From Cryptomeria japonica (lineage: Eukaryota; Streptophyta; Pinopsida; Cupressales; Cupressaceae): DNA of 64,000 nucleotides. The position numbers and the translations under genes are program-made. Where the stretch lies: assembly GCF_030272615.1 (NCBI RefSeq), contig NC_081412.1, forward strand, positions 545,422,202-545,486,201, read 5' to 3'. The stretch's first letter is position 1, and each line of letters begins with the position of its first letter. This document shows positions 20,626-32,945 of this stretch, one piece after another. The notes under the pieces were generated by a model. It ran no database searches, was not told the origin of the DNA, and saw nothing but the letters and a program-made list of their open reading frames with translations.

Positions 20626-20832
20626 TACTATGGGTAGGTTCCCACTGTGGTTTTTCCCTTAACCGGGTTTTCCACGTCAAAATATTGGTGTTGTGTGTTA
20701 TGCTTTCAATATGCTTATCTATTTTGCTGATGCAGTTTATCATATATGTGTTTTGTGATTAAGTTTGATGTTCTAGTGAAGATGGATTCACGCCCTCCCC
20801 CTCTTAGTCTTCCTACTTGGTTGCTGCTAACA
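20626..20832 (+). repeat. 3' fragment of a copia-type LTR
   Basis: Contains the LTR module CCCACTGTGGTTTTTCCCTT (20641-20660) with GGGTTTTCCACGT, then GGATTCACGCCCTCCCCCTC and an end in GCTGCTAACA, like the terminus of the copia-2 LTR (CTAACA). No primer site or gag follows, so it is a truncated or solo-LTR remnant. Confidence 0.6.
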
Positions 20833-23800
20833 TTTTTATTGAATTTTGCACACGTCCTTTCACATTCTAGATGTGTTGTTCTTCCCACTCTCTCTACACT
20901 CAATACCTCATTTCATACTTAACTCAATCATATCCATTCCTTATATACAAGATTGATCATCAAAGCTTGAACCACATCAGCCTAGAACAAAATATACCTT
21001 CCAAACTAAAAACACACACATTGATCCACTCCAGGAGAAAGAGGGGACCAAAACATATCGTCCAAAGGTCAATTCACCAATTTGCAATCACTGGAACATA
21101 ACTATCAACATATCAACACACAATGCATCTAAATATGCAATTAACAGTCAAAATATATTCTCCAATGCAAATAACTCTAATCCAGATCTCCACATGCTAC
21201 GATGAGACCCATAAAACATCAAGCAGCCTTCCACAAAACATATACAGACCCAAGGATAGGTCTACCATAGATTATCACAACTAGCTATGAACAATGCCAC
21301 AACATCTGAAGAACACAAAGATATTTATGGACCATAGAACTATCATATCCATGATACAAAAACTACATCCAAGAAAGATAACATCAATCAAAAAATCATC
21401 AACAACACTTTGCGGACTCGAAAACTTATAGAATAACCAATAGAACAACTACAACATCAACACAACAAGATATTTTTGCACCACAGACTTTCTGGACCAA
21501 CACCTATCTGAAACAACAAGTTTGACATCAATAACAGCAACAACAACACATTCTTCAAACATGACTCAACTAAAGTGAGCACCTATGCGACATGAAATTG
21601 CACAGGGTGCAATTTACAATGTTATAGAGAGGATCACATGCTTGAGGATAATTTTGGTCACTTGAAACTATGTGATTTTATTCACCATGGTTCATGATAC
21701 TTGTGTTGAGCTTCCATCTCATCCAATTCCTACATCTTCAAAAATTAGTTTTGTTTAGCAAGGTGTTACTACTTTTTTTAATTTTGGCTTTGTGGAATGA
21801 GTTTTGCTAGATATACACATATTATGACATTATCATTGATTTTAGATATTGTTCTACATTATGGAATATTTTTATTTTGACATGTGGGAATTTGATTAAT
21901 TTCTAGAGACACGCGGTATGATCAAATTAGTACTTGAGTGGTCAGGTTGAATCCATTATTTTATCACAAGTACCCATTTATTTATTTACTTATTTTTTGG
22001 AGAATTTTTGTTCTTGTTAGTTTTTCTCTTTTTTCTCTAAATACTAGAGAATTATTTTATTTTTAAATGGGGAACTCATTAAGATTTTAGTTGGGATGAT
22101 CCATTCATACATCTATTCGTCCATTCATCATTATTTCCTTTTAGATTCCCCCTATGCTTCTCTTAAGGGAGATTCTAAAATAAATAGTAATTGCCTAATC
22201 AATTATGAGGGCCCCTTTTATACTAGTATACTTAAGATTACTTAGGCCATGTGGTTTTTCTTGTCTCAATTAATAGGATGGGGACTCAAGACTTGATATA
22301 ATTTAATTCTCGTCTAGGTCATCATCTAGAACTTATTTATCCTTATTATAAAGATTTATCATTGTATTTAATTTAAATTACTTATGGGTTTTTAATCAAT
22401 AAAATTATCAAGGCTTGCATAGTAAATCAATTATTTTTTCTCTTTTATGATATGTACATTTTGGTTGCAAGTGATTTATTAGAGCCTTGGGGTTTAAGTT
22501 TCAAATCTAATAGATTTTTATTCAATTTCATAACTAAATGCTGGAGCTTAATTTATGGTAATTTAAAGTTTCTTTGACATAAATTAGTTTGAATTCTAAG
22601 CTCTTAACTATTGATCACTTCATGCAATTCGTGTTTGCATTATGTTGATTGTACAAATACCATATTTACTTTGGCATTATATTAGAAATTTTCAATGAAG
22701 AAATTAGTTAAATCTATAGAAGAATGAATTAAACATGGCATGAAGAATTAAATTCAATAATTTCATCTTTGATTTTAGTGGAAATAACTTAGTAAGTAAG
22801 CACTATTTATAAATGTAGTCTAAAAATGTTGCTTTCAACAAACATATGCATACTAATGGATAACCCATCATACATGTATAAGTATCCACTTCAAATTCAA
22901 TTGACAAAGGATAATGTAACATATCACATGCCAATTGAATATATAGTTACTTGCTTGTTATATCCATTTTAGAGATTTTTTTAATCTATTAATATACATA
23001 TTTTTCTTTCACAACTCACTCATGATGGTGGCTGAAACGTTGAGGGATGTAGAAGAAGCAATTGGAATTATTTTGGTTAAGAAAAAAGTGATAGGTACAA
23101 AAATAATGTGGTAATAAAAGGAGGACTATAAATGGGTTGTGACATAAGTATTGCATGCATAGACATAAATATGATAATGAGAAGTATGCCTGTGAGTGTA
23201 ATGGGTACTATTATGACAACATAATGAATAGGGGAATAATTAGCATGTGTTGTAAAAATTAGAGGGATAATACTAGGAAAACTATGGGAGTGTGAATAAA
23301 GCAATGCACCTAAAATTTAAAGTAGCTATACAAAACTGATAGGAATATGATGGGTAGGATGGATAGAAACTTGAAGAATTTGATAAATATTATACATCAT
23401 ATTGTGTCTATTCCATGATATTTAATAAGAGTTCTAGCATTAGGAACACTAATCACAAATGAAGTAGGTTACATGTCCTCATAGATATTAATCAGCTCAT
23501 TGCAAAAAGACATCAACTATTAGTGATCCCTCATTTCTTTTATTTTCAACAACTACGTCATGATTATGATAATTATTAATCATCTTCTTGAATGCAATAA
23601 TCATAGGATGTAGAGGGCATAAGAGAGCCATTGTGGTTATAAATCATGGTTTAACCTAAAAATTCTATGAATATGACTTAAGGACCTTATGATAATCTCA
23701 AGACTATAAGGCTAAACATAGTGAAATGAGAAATACTAAATTTACACGATGAAATGCATGGGATTAAAATAATAAATTCTACCATAAGAGATAGGAATGG

Positions 23801-24480
23801 AAGTTACAAGTACATCGAAATGTAGGGAAATGAAGTAGTCCTACATTTAAGAATCTATAGATAAAACCCTATACTCATGGAGGGTGTATAAATTAATAAA
23901 GCAAACATATTGAGTAATCAAAGACTAAAATAGACCTAGATACTAAGATGGAATCGACTTACCTAGATATTATTGTAGTTGCAACTAATGTTGTAATATA
24001 GATCTAAAAAATAGAATTTGGATATGGATTATGATTAGAGGCCTATGTCAAATGAATCCTTAGATTTATGGATATTGGGACTTGACCACTCCCATAATTT
24101 GTTCCTTGAATTCTTTCCCTTGGCATAATTTTGTCTATTGTAGAGTTTCAAATTTGGTAACTAAGAACTTATTTCCAATATGCATACCCACTTCAAAAAA
24201 AATGTTCTTACACACTTTTCATGGCTTTCTATATACACAGTGAAGAGCATTCAGCTTCCTTGGTGACAATCATACCTCAAGATTGATTTGATTGTAGACT
24301 TTGAAAACTATAAATTTTAAATTTTAAATAGAAAAACAAAGTCATACAATTAATTAAATATCTATGAAAAATCATCTACAATAAAAAAATAGAAATAGAA
24401 ATATGAAATATTGAATATACAATTCTCCCCATCTAAGAAATTCAGACATATATCTTCTCTGGAAGTAAGCACATCTTCTT
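20833..24480. other. AT-rich region without supported genes
   Basis: About 3.6 kb. From 20833 to about 21570 the + strand is A/C-rich with repeated 'caaca/catca' words, like the U3 part of the minus-strand LTR at 36.6-37.3 kb. From 21570 to 24480 it is strongly AT-rich, with stop codons in all frames at random-like spacing. I see no exon, RNA gene or terminal repeats. Confidence 0.5.
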
Positions 24481-25287
24481 GACAAAGAACGAACTAGATT
24501 ATATAGTATAAATCTAACCCACTTATAGAATGCATACCTTTTAAAAGAATATAAATGACATGACAGCAGTACATATGAATGGCAGCCCTAATCTTATATA
24601 TTTTGGGGGCCTGGTCTGCCTTGCTATTAGCTGACAAGATAACTCCATAAGTATTCGCCCCATTTATTTGACCAGCATATTTGATATGCCATGAAGAAAG
24701 CATTTTTGTCTTTATATTCTATGGTTTTGAAGTCAGAAAGTAAAGACAAACGTTCAACAGTTCATCCCTTCTGGAATTCCAGTTCAACCAGAATAAAAGA
24801 AATCTTTCTGGTTTCAGGAATCTTGGACTACAAGAGATAATGTTACATCATCTTCATGGTGCAAAACAATATAAAATCTACGCATGATAACTAGTTAGCT
24901 AAATCTCTGAATGACCATACAATAAAATATTCAGTAAACACTAAACAATTTGATTTCTGCCAACACCAACTAAATATATCTCATGAGATGTACTATACTA
25001 GATTTTCTTATAAAAAGTTCATATGAAATACATACTTCTTCTGGGTTCTCTTTCACCCAATTAAGAATATGTTTCAGTTAATGATATAAGATTTCTACAA
25101 TCTATAATTTGTTTATGCTGTTTCTGAATTAGACTGTGCATAGAATTTTTTATAACGTTTCTGATCACACTCCACAATCCTATCATCAGAATGAATACAT
25201 AAACAATCAGGAAGGCTTAAAATCACATGAAATACCATCCAAAACTTCAGCTAAGATTCAGGCTCATTCATACCACATCTGGGTATG

Positions 25288-25581
25288 TCATAGAAGAATC
25301 CTGGCACCGCTGGATGCTGCTATTTTTTGGCTATCAGATTCCCAAGTAAAGATCCGGCTATGTCGTGCTGCTGCTGCTGCTCTTTCTTTGCCATTTTCCT
25401 TCTGTTGTGGAGCTGCAAATTTGGGTTGATCTCCATCGCCATCTTTATCTGGGAAGGAGAGGGGTGACAAGAGAGGAATAGCAGTGCTCTTAACAAACAA
25501 ATCTGAGGGTTGAGGAGGCTTCACTTTCAATGGCGGTGGTGCACGCTTTTGCAACCGATTTCTTTGCTGCGCAGATTCCAT
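25288..25581 (-). CDS. small plant protein of 97 residues, candidate host gene
   Basis: ATG at 25581-25579, stop at 25290-25288. The N-terminus is basic and Pro-rich ('NRLQKRAPPPLKVKPPQP'), followed by 'STAIPLLSPLSFPD', then an acidic/Lys stretch, an Ala run from a short CAG-type repeat and a Ser/Arg-rich tail. An IPLLSPL motif after a Pro-rich start recalls a group of small uncharacterised plant proteins, but I cannot verify the match. No domain, signal peptide or membrane segment is visible. Support for a real gene is the more balanced base composition than the flanks and two TATA-box modules 110-190 bases upstream. It may be an exon of a larger gene; no clear donor site was found before the stop. 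Confidence 0.45.
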   Translation of the reverse strand: MESAQQRNRLQKRAPPPLKVKPPQPSDLFVKSTAIPLLSPLSFPDKDGDGDQPKFAAPQQKENGKERAAAAARHSRIFTWESDSQKIAASSGARILL

Positions 25582-25650
25582 GGAAATCAGACTGTATTAT
25601 ATCAGACTGTATTTTATCCAGACCCACCAGGCTCCAACCTCCTATTAACG

Positions 25651-25811
25651 CAGGAATCAATGAGTTGGTAATGGCAGGGTCTTGTGTTTATTTATAGGGT
25701 TTTTCTCAACTATTATTTGTGTTGGCAGGGGAATCAATGAGCTGATATGGCAGGGTTTTTGTGTTTATTTATAGGGTTTTTCTCAACCATCTGTTACTAA
25801 TAATTTTGTTG
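25651..25811 (-). promoter_or_regulatory. duplicated promoter module with two TATA boxes
   Basis: A block of about 77-86 bases is present twice in tandem (about 25651-25726 and 25727-25811). Each copy holds, on the minus strand, CCCTATAAATAAACAC: a CTATAAATA box at 25697-25689 and at 25774-25766, exactly 77 bases apart. They face the 25581 start codon. The nearer box predicts a transcript start near 25660, leaving a leader of about 80 bases that itself contains the repeat CAGACTGTATT twice. Confidence 0.55.
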
Positions 25812-26182
25812 GCAGGGGAATCTAGAGAGTTGAGAATACGCCAATTTGAGGTGCAGATGGATCGCTCTAGTTGTTCCTGAGATCCACTAGCGTTTATTTT
25901 ACAAAAGTGTGGACTGGCTTTCAGTCTTTGGTGAATGTGAAATATTGTAAGTTATGGAAAACATTTTTAAAATGGTTAAGTTTATTCTCAATCTTGTTTC
26001 ATGTAGATTAAATAATAGGAATGGAATTCAAATATGACGAGTGCTACACACTACCTTTTATTGATTGTTTATTGAGATGTAGTGTATAAAATACTCTTCA
26101 AACTTTTTTTGTTGTCATTAATATTTGTAAAGAATCATATATTTAGATTAATAATTAAGAGTTATAATTTTTTGGGTATGTT

Positions 26183-26932
26183 TCAATTAAATGTTAAATA
26201 ATAAAAGTTAAATAAAAGGGAGAGATGTACTTGATTCAATTCAATGGTGGAAGGTTTCATCTCTCTAAAAATCACATTTCTATTATAGAGAACCTTATGA
26301 GGAATTAGATTCCAAAGCATGTAACCCTTAACACTGATACCATAGTACATGAAGATACATTTAACTATTTTATTTTCCACTTTCAATCTTTTTTCAGTAG
26401 GCACTTGTGCATATGCCTTGTAACCAAATACTTTGAGATGTCTCATCGAGGGATTTTTACTAGACTACACCTCCATAAGTGTCTTTCCAATTAACATGAA
26501 AGTAGGAGATTTGTTAAACATATAACATGTAGTAGCTACATCTTCAACCCATAACTTTTATTCAAGGCCAACACCACTCAGCATACTCATGGCCCTCTCC
26601 GTCAACGTTCTATTCATCCTCTTTGCAACTCCATTTTGTTGTGGGGTGTATGAATTTATTTGTGTCTCTCAATGGTCCTTACATAACTTACTGAATTTTG
26701 TTAAACAAAACTCACCATCATTATCAATGCTCAAACACTTAATTTTTCTACTAGTCTGGTTTTTAACCAATGATTTGAATTCTGTAAACTGACTAAATTC
26801 TTTAGATTTTCTCTTGAAAAATATACAAATGTCCTATTGTAAGCATCTATAAAGATACAAAATATATAAATTTTGATAATGAAGTAACATTCCCAAGACC
26901 AAACATATATGCATGAATATAATCCTAAACCA
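26183..26932 (-). pseudogene. copia integrase fragment of element E
   Basis: On the minus strand from 26932: DYIHAYVW and 'FIDAYNRTFVYF' (decayed integrase core), 'TPQQNGVAKRMNRT' (the conserved PQQNGV.ER block), then 'HLKVFGYKAYAQVP' and 'VIFREMKPS' of the integrase C-terminal region. Stops and frameshifts are frequent. Homology ends near 26183 without RT or LTR, so E is truncated on this side. The matching upstream part lies at 34574-35965, beyond copia-1. Confidence 0.85.
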
Positions 26933-28564
26933 TGTTGGCATTATGCGAACCGGCATGAGCATTATGTGAACCGGCATGAGCCTTATGTAAACTAGCATGA
27001 AGACATAATGATATTGTATGTTGTCATTGATGTCAATATGAGACATAGTGTGAACCAGCACATGAGATAAGTGAAGAAAGAGATACCGGCATATGTGTGA
27101 ACCGGTATATGCCAAAGTGAAGCGGCACATTTGTTCAAAGTGAACCAGCATGCAGTTATGGGAACCGGCACATGGAAGCACTGTATGACTACCGGTTGGT
27201 AAGGCAGCCTCCACTTCAGGGTTTCCGGTTGGAGTATCTCAAGTCTGTGTGACTCAATCGATGATCTTTGTGTGATGAGTTAGCAGTATGATGGAGGACA
27301 GATCGTATTGCCATGTAAGCTCTGTGCGCGTGAAGGATCTTGCATGAAGAAGACTATTCCTATCTACCTCGGGAATGTGCGAAGTCTGTCAAATGGTGAT
27401 AACGCGTGATGGGTTATCAACCACCATGAAAACGGTGGATAATGGACGATGGAGAATGTCTTGAGATCGGCTCAAGACTGGTGCATTTAATGCAGTATGT
27501 TTCAACGGTCAGGATCAAACCGTTTGAATTTCTCAACCTAACAGGTTTAGGGTTTAAGGTTTTTGCTACTGACTTGTATGTTCCCTATAAGATCAATGTT
27601 AGGTTTTTGTCTGAAGTTGTTGGCAAAAGTTGTGAGTGTGTATCCAATGAAAGTGATACAAGATTCTTGCTAGACCATAGGAGAGAAGAGATACCTGCAA
27701 AGTGTATGTGCAGAAGGAAAAGAGGAGCCTAAACAAATCTGTATTAGTATTAAGTGTTGTTAACAAGTCATTGTAATACTTGTTGATCTCTAACCATTTC
27801 AACAGGTGCAAAATCCCCTAATAGGGTAGCCTTAACTGGCTTGATTCAAAATCCCTTAAATTGGGTGGTCTTGACCGGCTTGCTGTAAATCCCTTAACCG
27901 AGTAACTCGAAGCTGAAAAGCTAGAGAAGCTTAGGAAATCCTTTCAGCTATTGAGTTCTTAAAATCCTCTAACAAGGTGACCCTACCGGGTTTAACCCTT
28001 AACCGGGAATCCCTTAACCGAGTGATCCCTAACAGGATCGGTTCCTACCAGAACCTATTGTAATGTTCTTAACCGGACAAGGCTCCTAATAGAGCGGACT
28101 TCTAAAGAGTTCAAAAAGCAGCTTGTGGGTATTCATCCCCACCGTGGTTTTTCCCAGTTGGGTTTCCACGTGAAAAATATGTGTGTCATGTGAAATGTTT
28201 TTGTCTTGTGATGCTTTGTTTTATCTATTATGCACATGAAGTTTCTATGTTTTATGCCTGTCTATAAAACATATTGAACTCACTATTGTGAAGATTTGAT
28301 GGTTAAGTCTACTAGTTCATGCATGAGAATATTATGATAATGTGGTATTGAGCTAAGAGAAAAGCTTAGTGAGTGACCGGTTCATGACTGATTGAGCTAT
28401 ACTGGATGCTACCGATTGCACTCTGTTTTATCGGTATCTTTGTTTATCAGTCATTGTGAGTGTTTGCTGTCAAACCAATTTTGGACTATATTTGTGTCTG
28501 TACTGATTCACCCCCCCCCCTCTCAGTACCGGTTTGGTACTAGTGGTTCATCATTGAGTTATCA
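26933..28564 (+). repeat. 5' LTR of copia-1
   Basis: TGTTGGCATTATG to GAGTTATCA. It contains many ACCGGT-type words, the module ACCGTGGTTTTTCCCAGTTG at 28141-28160 and a C-run at 28510-28520 before the end. Confidence 0.92.
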
Positions 28565-28566
28565 AT

Positions 28567-28578
28567 TGGTACCAGAGC
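28567..28578 (+). other. primer-binding site of copia-1
   Basis: TGGTACCAGAGC, one mismatch to the initiator-tRNA-Met site, two bases after the LTR. Confidence 0.85.
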
Positions 28579-28633
28579 ACTCCAGGGCCTCTGTGTTGTA
28601 AGCTTAACTGCTTGAGGAAAAGATCCTAGCCAA

Positions 28634-31600
28634 ATGATGAAGAGGGAAGGTCCAAAGTTCAACAGGGAAAACTTTGGTATATGGAAAGACAGGATGAAGA
28701 TATTCATCAAAAGCATGGGTGTTCAACACTGGAGTTATGTTGAAAATGTATATGTTGTTCCTACCAGTACTCTCACTGATGACCAAAAGAGAGAGATACA
28801 AGAAAATGGGCAAGTCATGGAAGCCCTCATCAGTAGTCTATCTGACATTGAGTTTATTGATGTTCAGGACAAGGCAAATCCCAAAGAAGTATGGGATGCT
28901 CTTGAAAATATCTATGGTGGTGATGAGCATGTAAAAAAGGATAAGGAAGAGAGCTTGAGAGGAAAGTTTGAAGACATGAGAATGGTTGAAGGAGAGACCA
29001 TTCAACAGTATGGAATAAGAATCAAAACAGTTGTTGGAGAAATAAAGAGTGCAGGTGGCAAAATAGAAGATTCCACTGTGGTAAGTAAAGTCCTGAAATC
29101 CCTGTTGTCGGTCTATGCAATAAGGGTTGCTAGTATTCAGGAGCTGAGATCAATAGACAAGTCTAAGGCATCCTTGGACTCCATCATAGCCAAGTTGATA
29201 GCCTATGAGTTGAATAGCTTTGATGGTAGTGTTCAAAAGTCAAAATCAACTTTTAAAGCTTCTGCTATACCATCCAGAAAAGGAAAAGAGGCTAGCACTA
29301 GTGGGGAACCTAGTCAAAATAGAGAGATGAAGGATGAAGAGTTTCTAATGGAATTTGAAGCTCTTCTAGCTAGGAAATTCCCAAAAGGAACTAGTAAATA
29401 CAAAGGTAAGATAATTTTGAAATGTTTCTCCTGCAACCGGATAGGACATATTGCTATGAACTATCCTAATAGTGACAACAAGGACAAACTAGAAAGGTTC
29501 AAGAAATTCAAATGAGGAAACCGGAGAAATTGTTTTGTGGCAGTTGATGAAGGTGTCACAGATGAGGAATCAGAAGATGAAGAAAATGAAGACATTGTGT
29601 TCATTGCTATAAAGGAAGATGTGATAGACAAGAAGGCTCTTGTCTCCCGGTTTGATGATTCCAATGAGTGGATCATTGACAGTGGTTGCTCTCACCATAT
29701 GACTGGTGACTGGAGCAAGTTTCTATCATTAGAAGAGTATGATGGTGGTGTGGTTTGCTTTGGCAATGATGCACCATGCATGGTCAAAGGTAGAGGGTCC
29801 ATCTCCTTGAATGGAAAGAGTAGTGCTGACAATGTGTATTGGGTTGATGGTCTCAGACACAATCTTCTAAGTGTTGCCCAGTTAAATGACAGTGGACTCA
29901 CTCTGCAATTCAAGAATGGAGTTTGCAGAATCAAAGATAAAAATGGTAAATTGGTAGCCACCGGCATGCAGACTAAAGGTAACCTATTTCATCTAAATGC
30001 TAATATAAGTACATGTCTTATGGCTAAGCTTGATGATAGCTGGATATGGCATAGGAGATTCTGCCATTTAAACTTTGACAACATTGTGAAGGCTAGTAAG
30101 ATCAAGGCAGTTAGAGGATTGCCGGTGCTGAGCAAACCGGATAATACCTTGTGTAGAGAATGTCAATTGGGGAAAATGTCTTCCTCAACTTTTAAAGGTA
30201 AATCTTTCACTGCTGACAACTTGCTTGATCTTGTGCATACTGATTTATGTGGTCCTATGAAAACTAGAAGTGTGCAAGGTGATAGGTACTTCATGATTCT
30301 CACTGATGACTGCTCAAGAATGATGTGGATCACATTCTTGAAAGACAACTCTGAAGCTTTTGGGAAATTCAAAGCTTTCAGAGCATTAGTGGAAAAGGAA
30401 AGTGGTAAAAGGATCAAGTGTCTCAAAACTGATCAAGGAGGGGAATTCACTTCCAGTGAATTCAACAAGTACTGTGAAGAATTTGGCATCAAGAGACAGT
30501 TGTCTGCCCCCCGGACTCCATAGTAGAATGGCCTAGTAGAGAGGAATAACCAGACGATGGTTGAAGCAACTAGAACTATGTTGATCCAAGGAAAGGTTGC
30601 TCACACCTTTTGGAGAGAAGCGGTGAGCACTGCAGTTTACACTATGAACCAGGTACTCATCAAAAAGGGCAAGGACAAAACTCCTTATGAGTATTGGACC
30701 AGTAAGACCCCTATGGTAAATTATTTTAAGGTCTTTGGTAGCAAATGTTACATCAAGAGGATTGAACATCAGGGAAAATTTGAAGCTAAATGTGATGAAG
30801 GAATATTTCTAGGATATTCCACCAAGAGTAAAGCTTTCAAGTGCTACAACAATAGGACTCAGAGAATTATGGAAAGCATCAATGTAAGAGTTGATGAATC
30901 CTCTGAGAAGACTAAGAAAACCGGCAGTGAGAAATTTGTAAATGAACCGGTTGCAACCTTCTGGGAACCAGTTGTCAATCAATCGAGCACCAGTAACAGT
31001 GTTCCTGAACTGGTGAATGTTGATACTGATGAAGATAAGGATGAAGAAGAAAAGCAAGAAGAACCAATTAAGACCATTCCTCGGTATGTCAAGTTGAATC
31101 ATGATCCCAAGCAGATCATAGGTGATAAGGATGCAGAATCCTTACCAGAAGAAAGATCAGAGAAAACTTATGTATGATCTCTGAATTTGAGCCTAAATCA
31201 TTCAAAGAGGCTCATAATGATGAAGACTGGATCAAGGCAATGGAAGAAGAACTTGACCAGATAGAGAAAAATGGTACATGGTCCTTGGTACCCAGACCAG
31301 AGCATAAGAATGTCATTGGCACCAAATAGGCGTTTAGAAATAAGTTGAATGAGGATGGCATAGTAATTAGGAATAAAGTCAGACTGGTATGCAAAGGATA
31401 TGCTCAAGAAGAAGGTGAAGACTATGCAGAAACCTTTGCTCCTGTATCCAGATTGGAAGGAGTTTGTATGCTTCTTGCATATGCAGCTTTTAAGAGATTC
31501 AAGGTATATCAAATGGATGTAAAATCTGCATTCCTAAATGGTGTACTTGAAGAGGAGGTATATATTGAGCAACCAGATGGGTTTACCCTATCTGAAGATA

Positions 31601-32702
31601 GTGACATGGTATGTAGGCTACACAAAGCATTATATGGTCTAAAGCAAGCACCTAGGGCATGGTATGAGCACCTACATTCCCATCTTGTAAAGATTGGATT
31701 TGAGAGAACAAGTGAAGATAGCAATATCTACTTGAAGTCTGAAGAAGATTAGATCCTGATCTGTGAAGTTTTTGTTGATGACATCATCTTTGGTGGAGAT
31801 GAAAAGATGAGTCATGAGTTTGCTGATGAGATGAAGAAAGAGTTTGAAATGTCACTCATAGGGGAGATTAAGTTCTTCATTGGACTGTAGATCCAGCAGA
31901 TGAAAGATGGAATCTTCATTACTCAGTCCAAATATGTCAAAGAGGTGTTGAAGACTTTTGGCATGGAAGATAGCAAACCGGTTGCAAATTGACAAAGGAA
32001 GATGATTCTGCACTGGTTGTTGAGAAGGAATACCGATCAATGATTGGTAAGTTGCATTATGTAGTGCATAGCAGACCGGATATTGCACATGTAGTTGGTA
32101 TCACTGCAAGGTTCCAGAAGAGTCCAAGAGAGTCTCACTTGAGTGTAGTCAAGCGGATTCTTAGGTATCTGAAGGGAACAATTGACTATGGATTGTGGTA
32201 CCCATATAGCAATAATTTCAATCTAAAAGTATTCACAAATGCTGGTTGGGCCGGTAATGTGGATGACTGGAAGAGCACAACTGGTGGTGCATTCTTTCTC
32301 AGTGGTAGAATGGTCTCATGGATGAGTAAAAAGCAGAGTTGCATCTCTCAATCTACAGCGGAAGCAGAGTATGTTGCAGCTTTCATGAACTGCACTCAGA
32401 TAATCTAGATGAAGCATGTACTGGAAGGCTTAAAGATCCCTGTATTTGAACTGGTAAGTATATTCTATGATAACACAAGTGCTATCAATATATCAAAGAA
32501 TCTGGTTTTACATTCTAGAACCAAGCATTTTGAGCTTAAGTATCATTTCTTGAGGGAAAAGGTTCAGAATAAAGAGATTGCACTAGAGCTTGTGTCTAGT
32601 AAGGAGCAGTTAGCAGACATATTCACCAAGCCTCTCCCAAAGACAACATTTGTGCATTTGAGAGGTGAATTAGGGGTATTGCCCCTTCAGGAGGTGAACT
32701 AA
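28634..32702 (+). pseudogene. copia-1 gag-pol polyprotein, inactivated
   Basis: Domains in order: Gag (28634-29400, 'NFGIWKDRMKIFIKSMG'), a CCHC knuckle whose last Cys is Tyr ('CFSCNRIGHIAMNY'), retropepsin 'WIIDSGCSHHMTGD' (~29670), GAG-pre-integrase 'WHRRFCHLNFDNIV', integrase 'LVHTDLCGPMKTR' with 'CLKTDQGGEFTS', RT (31420-32000, '[12 protein letters not shown]', 'FVDDIIFGG') and RNase H ('STAEAEYVAA', 'LADIFTKPLPK'). Gag and pol share one frame, as in plant copia. Breaks: TGA 29513, paired TAG at 30521-30526 in the former PQQNG block, a frameshift near 31150, TAG 31328, 31750 and 31888, a small deletion near 31985, and TAG 32406. Confidence 0.92.
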
Positions 32703-32933
32703 AAGTGGTTGTTCCACATCAGTCAGGTTCTAGATAGACAAATCTTTGGTTGATTGGTGTGTTTAAGGATGCTACTCCTCAGGGGGAGCAGCATGAGGAA
32801 ACAGTGATGATTGTACCTCCACTTTGGCATTGTTGTCAAAGGGGGAGAAGAAGTGAAGCGAAAAGATATCTGCAGCAAATGGGGAGAATATGTGAAGCAG
32901 AGAAAATATCTTTTGTATATTGCCATCAATGCC

Positions 32934-32945
32934 AAAGGGGGAGAT
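32934..32945 (+). other. polypurine tract of copia-1
   Basis: AAAGGGGGAGAT directly before the 3' LTR. Similar tracts lie upstream at about 32779 and 32839, so several polypurine-like signals precede the LTR. Confidence 0.8.

Noticed and set aside
20433-20762. 109-codon + strand frame after the TRIM
   Set aside because: It runs into the LTR fragment at 20626 and no family is recognisable.
23077-23304. 75-codon minus-strand hydrophobic frame
   Set aside because: AT-rich composition, no motif, no upstream signals; consistent with chance.
24494-24703. 69-codon minus-strand frame as a second exon of the 25.5 kb gene
   Set aside because: No convincing donor or acceptor sites link it to 25288-25581, and it shows no recognisable motif.
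26834-27214. 126-codon minus-strand frame in the copia-1 5' LTR (repeated in the 3' LTR)
   Set aside because: It lies wholly in the LTR on the antisense strand, has no motif, and differs in length between the two LTRs.
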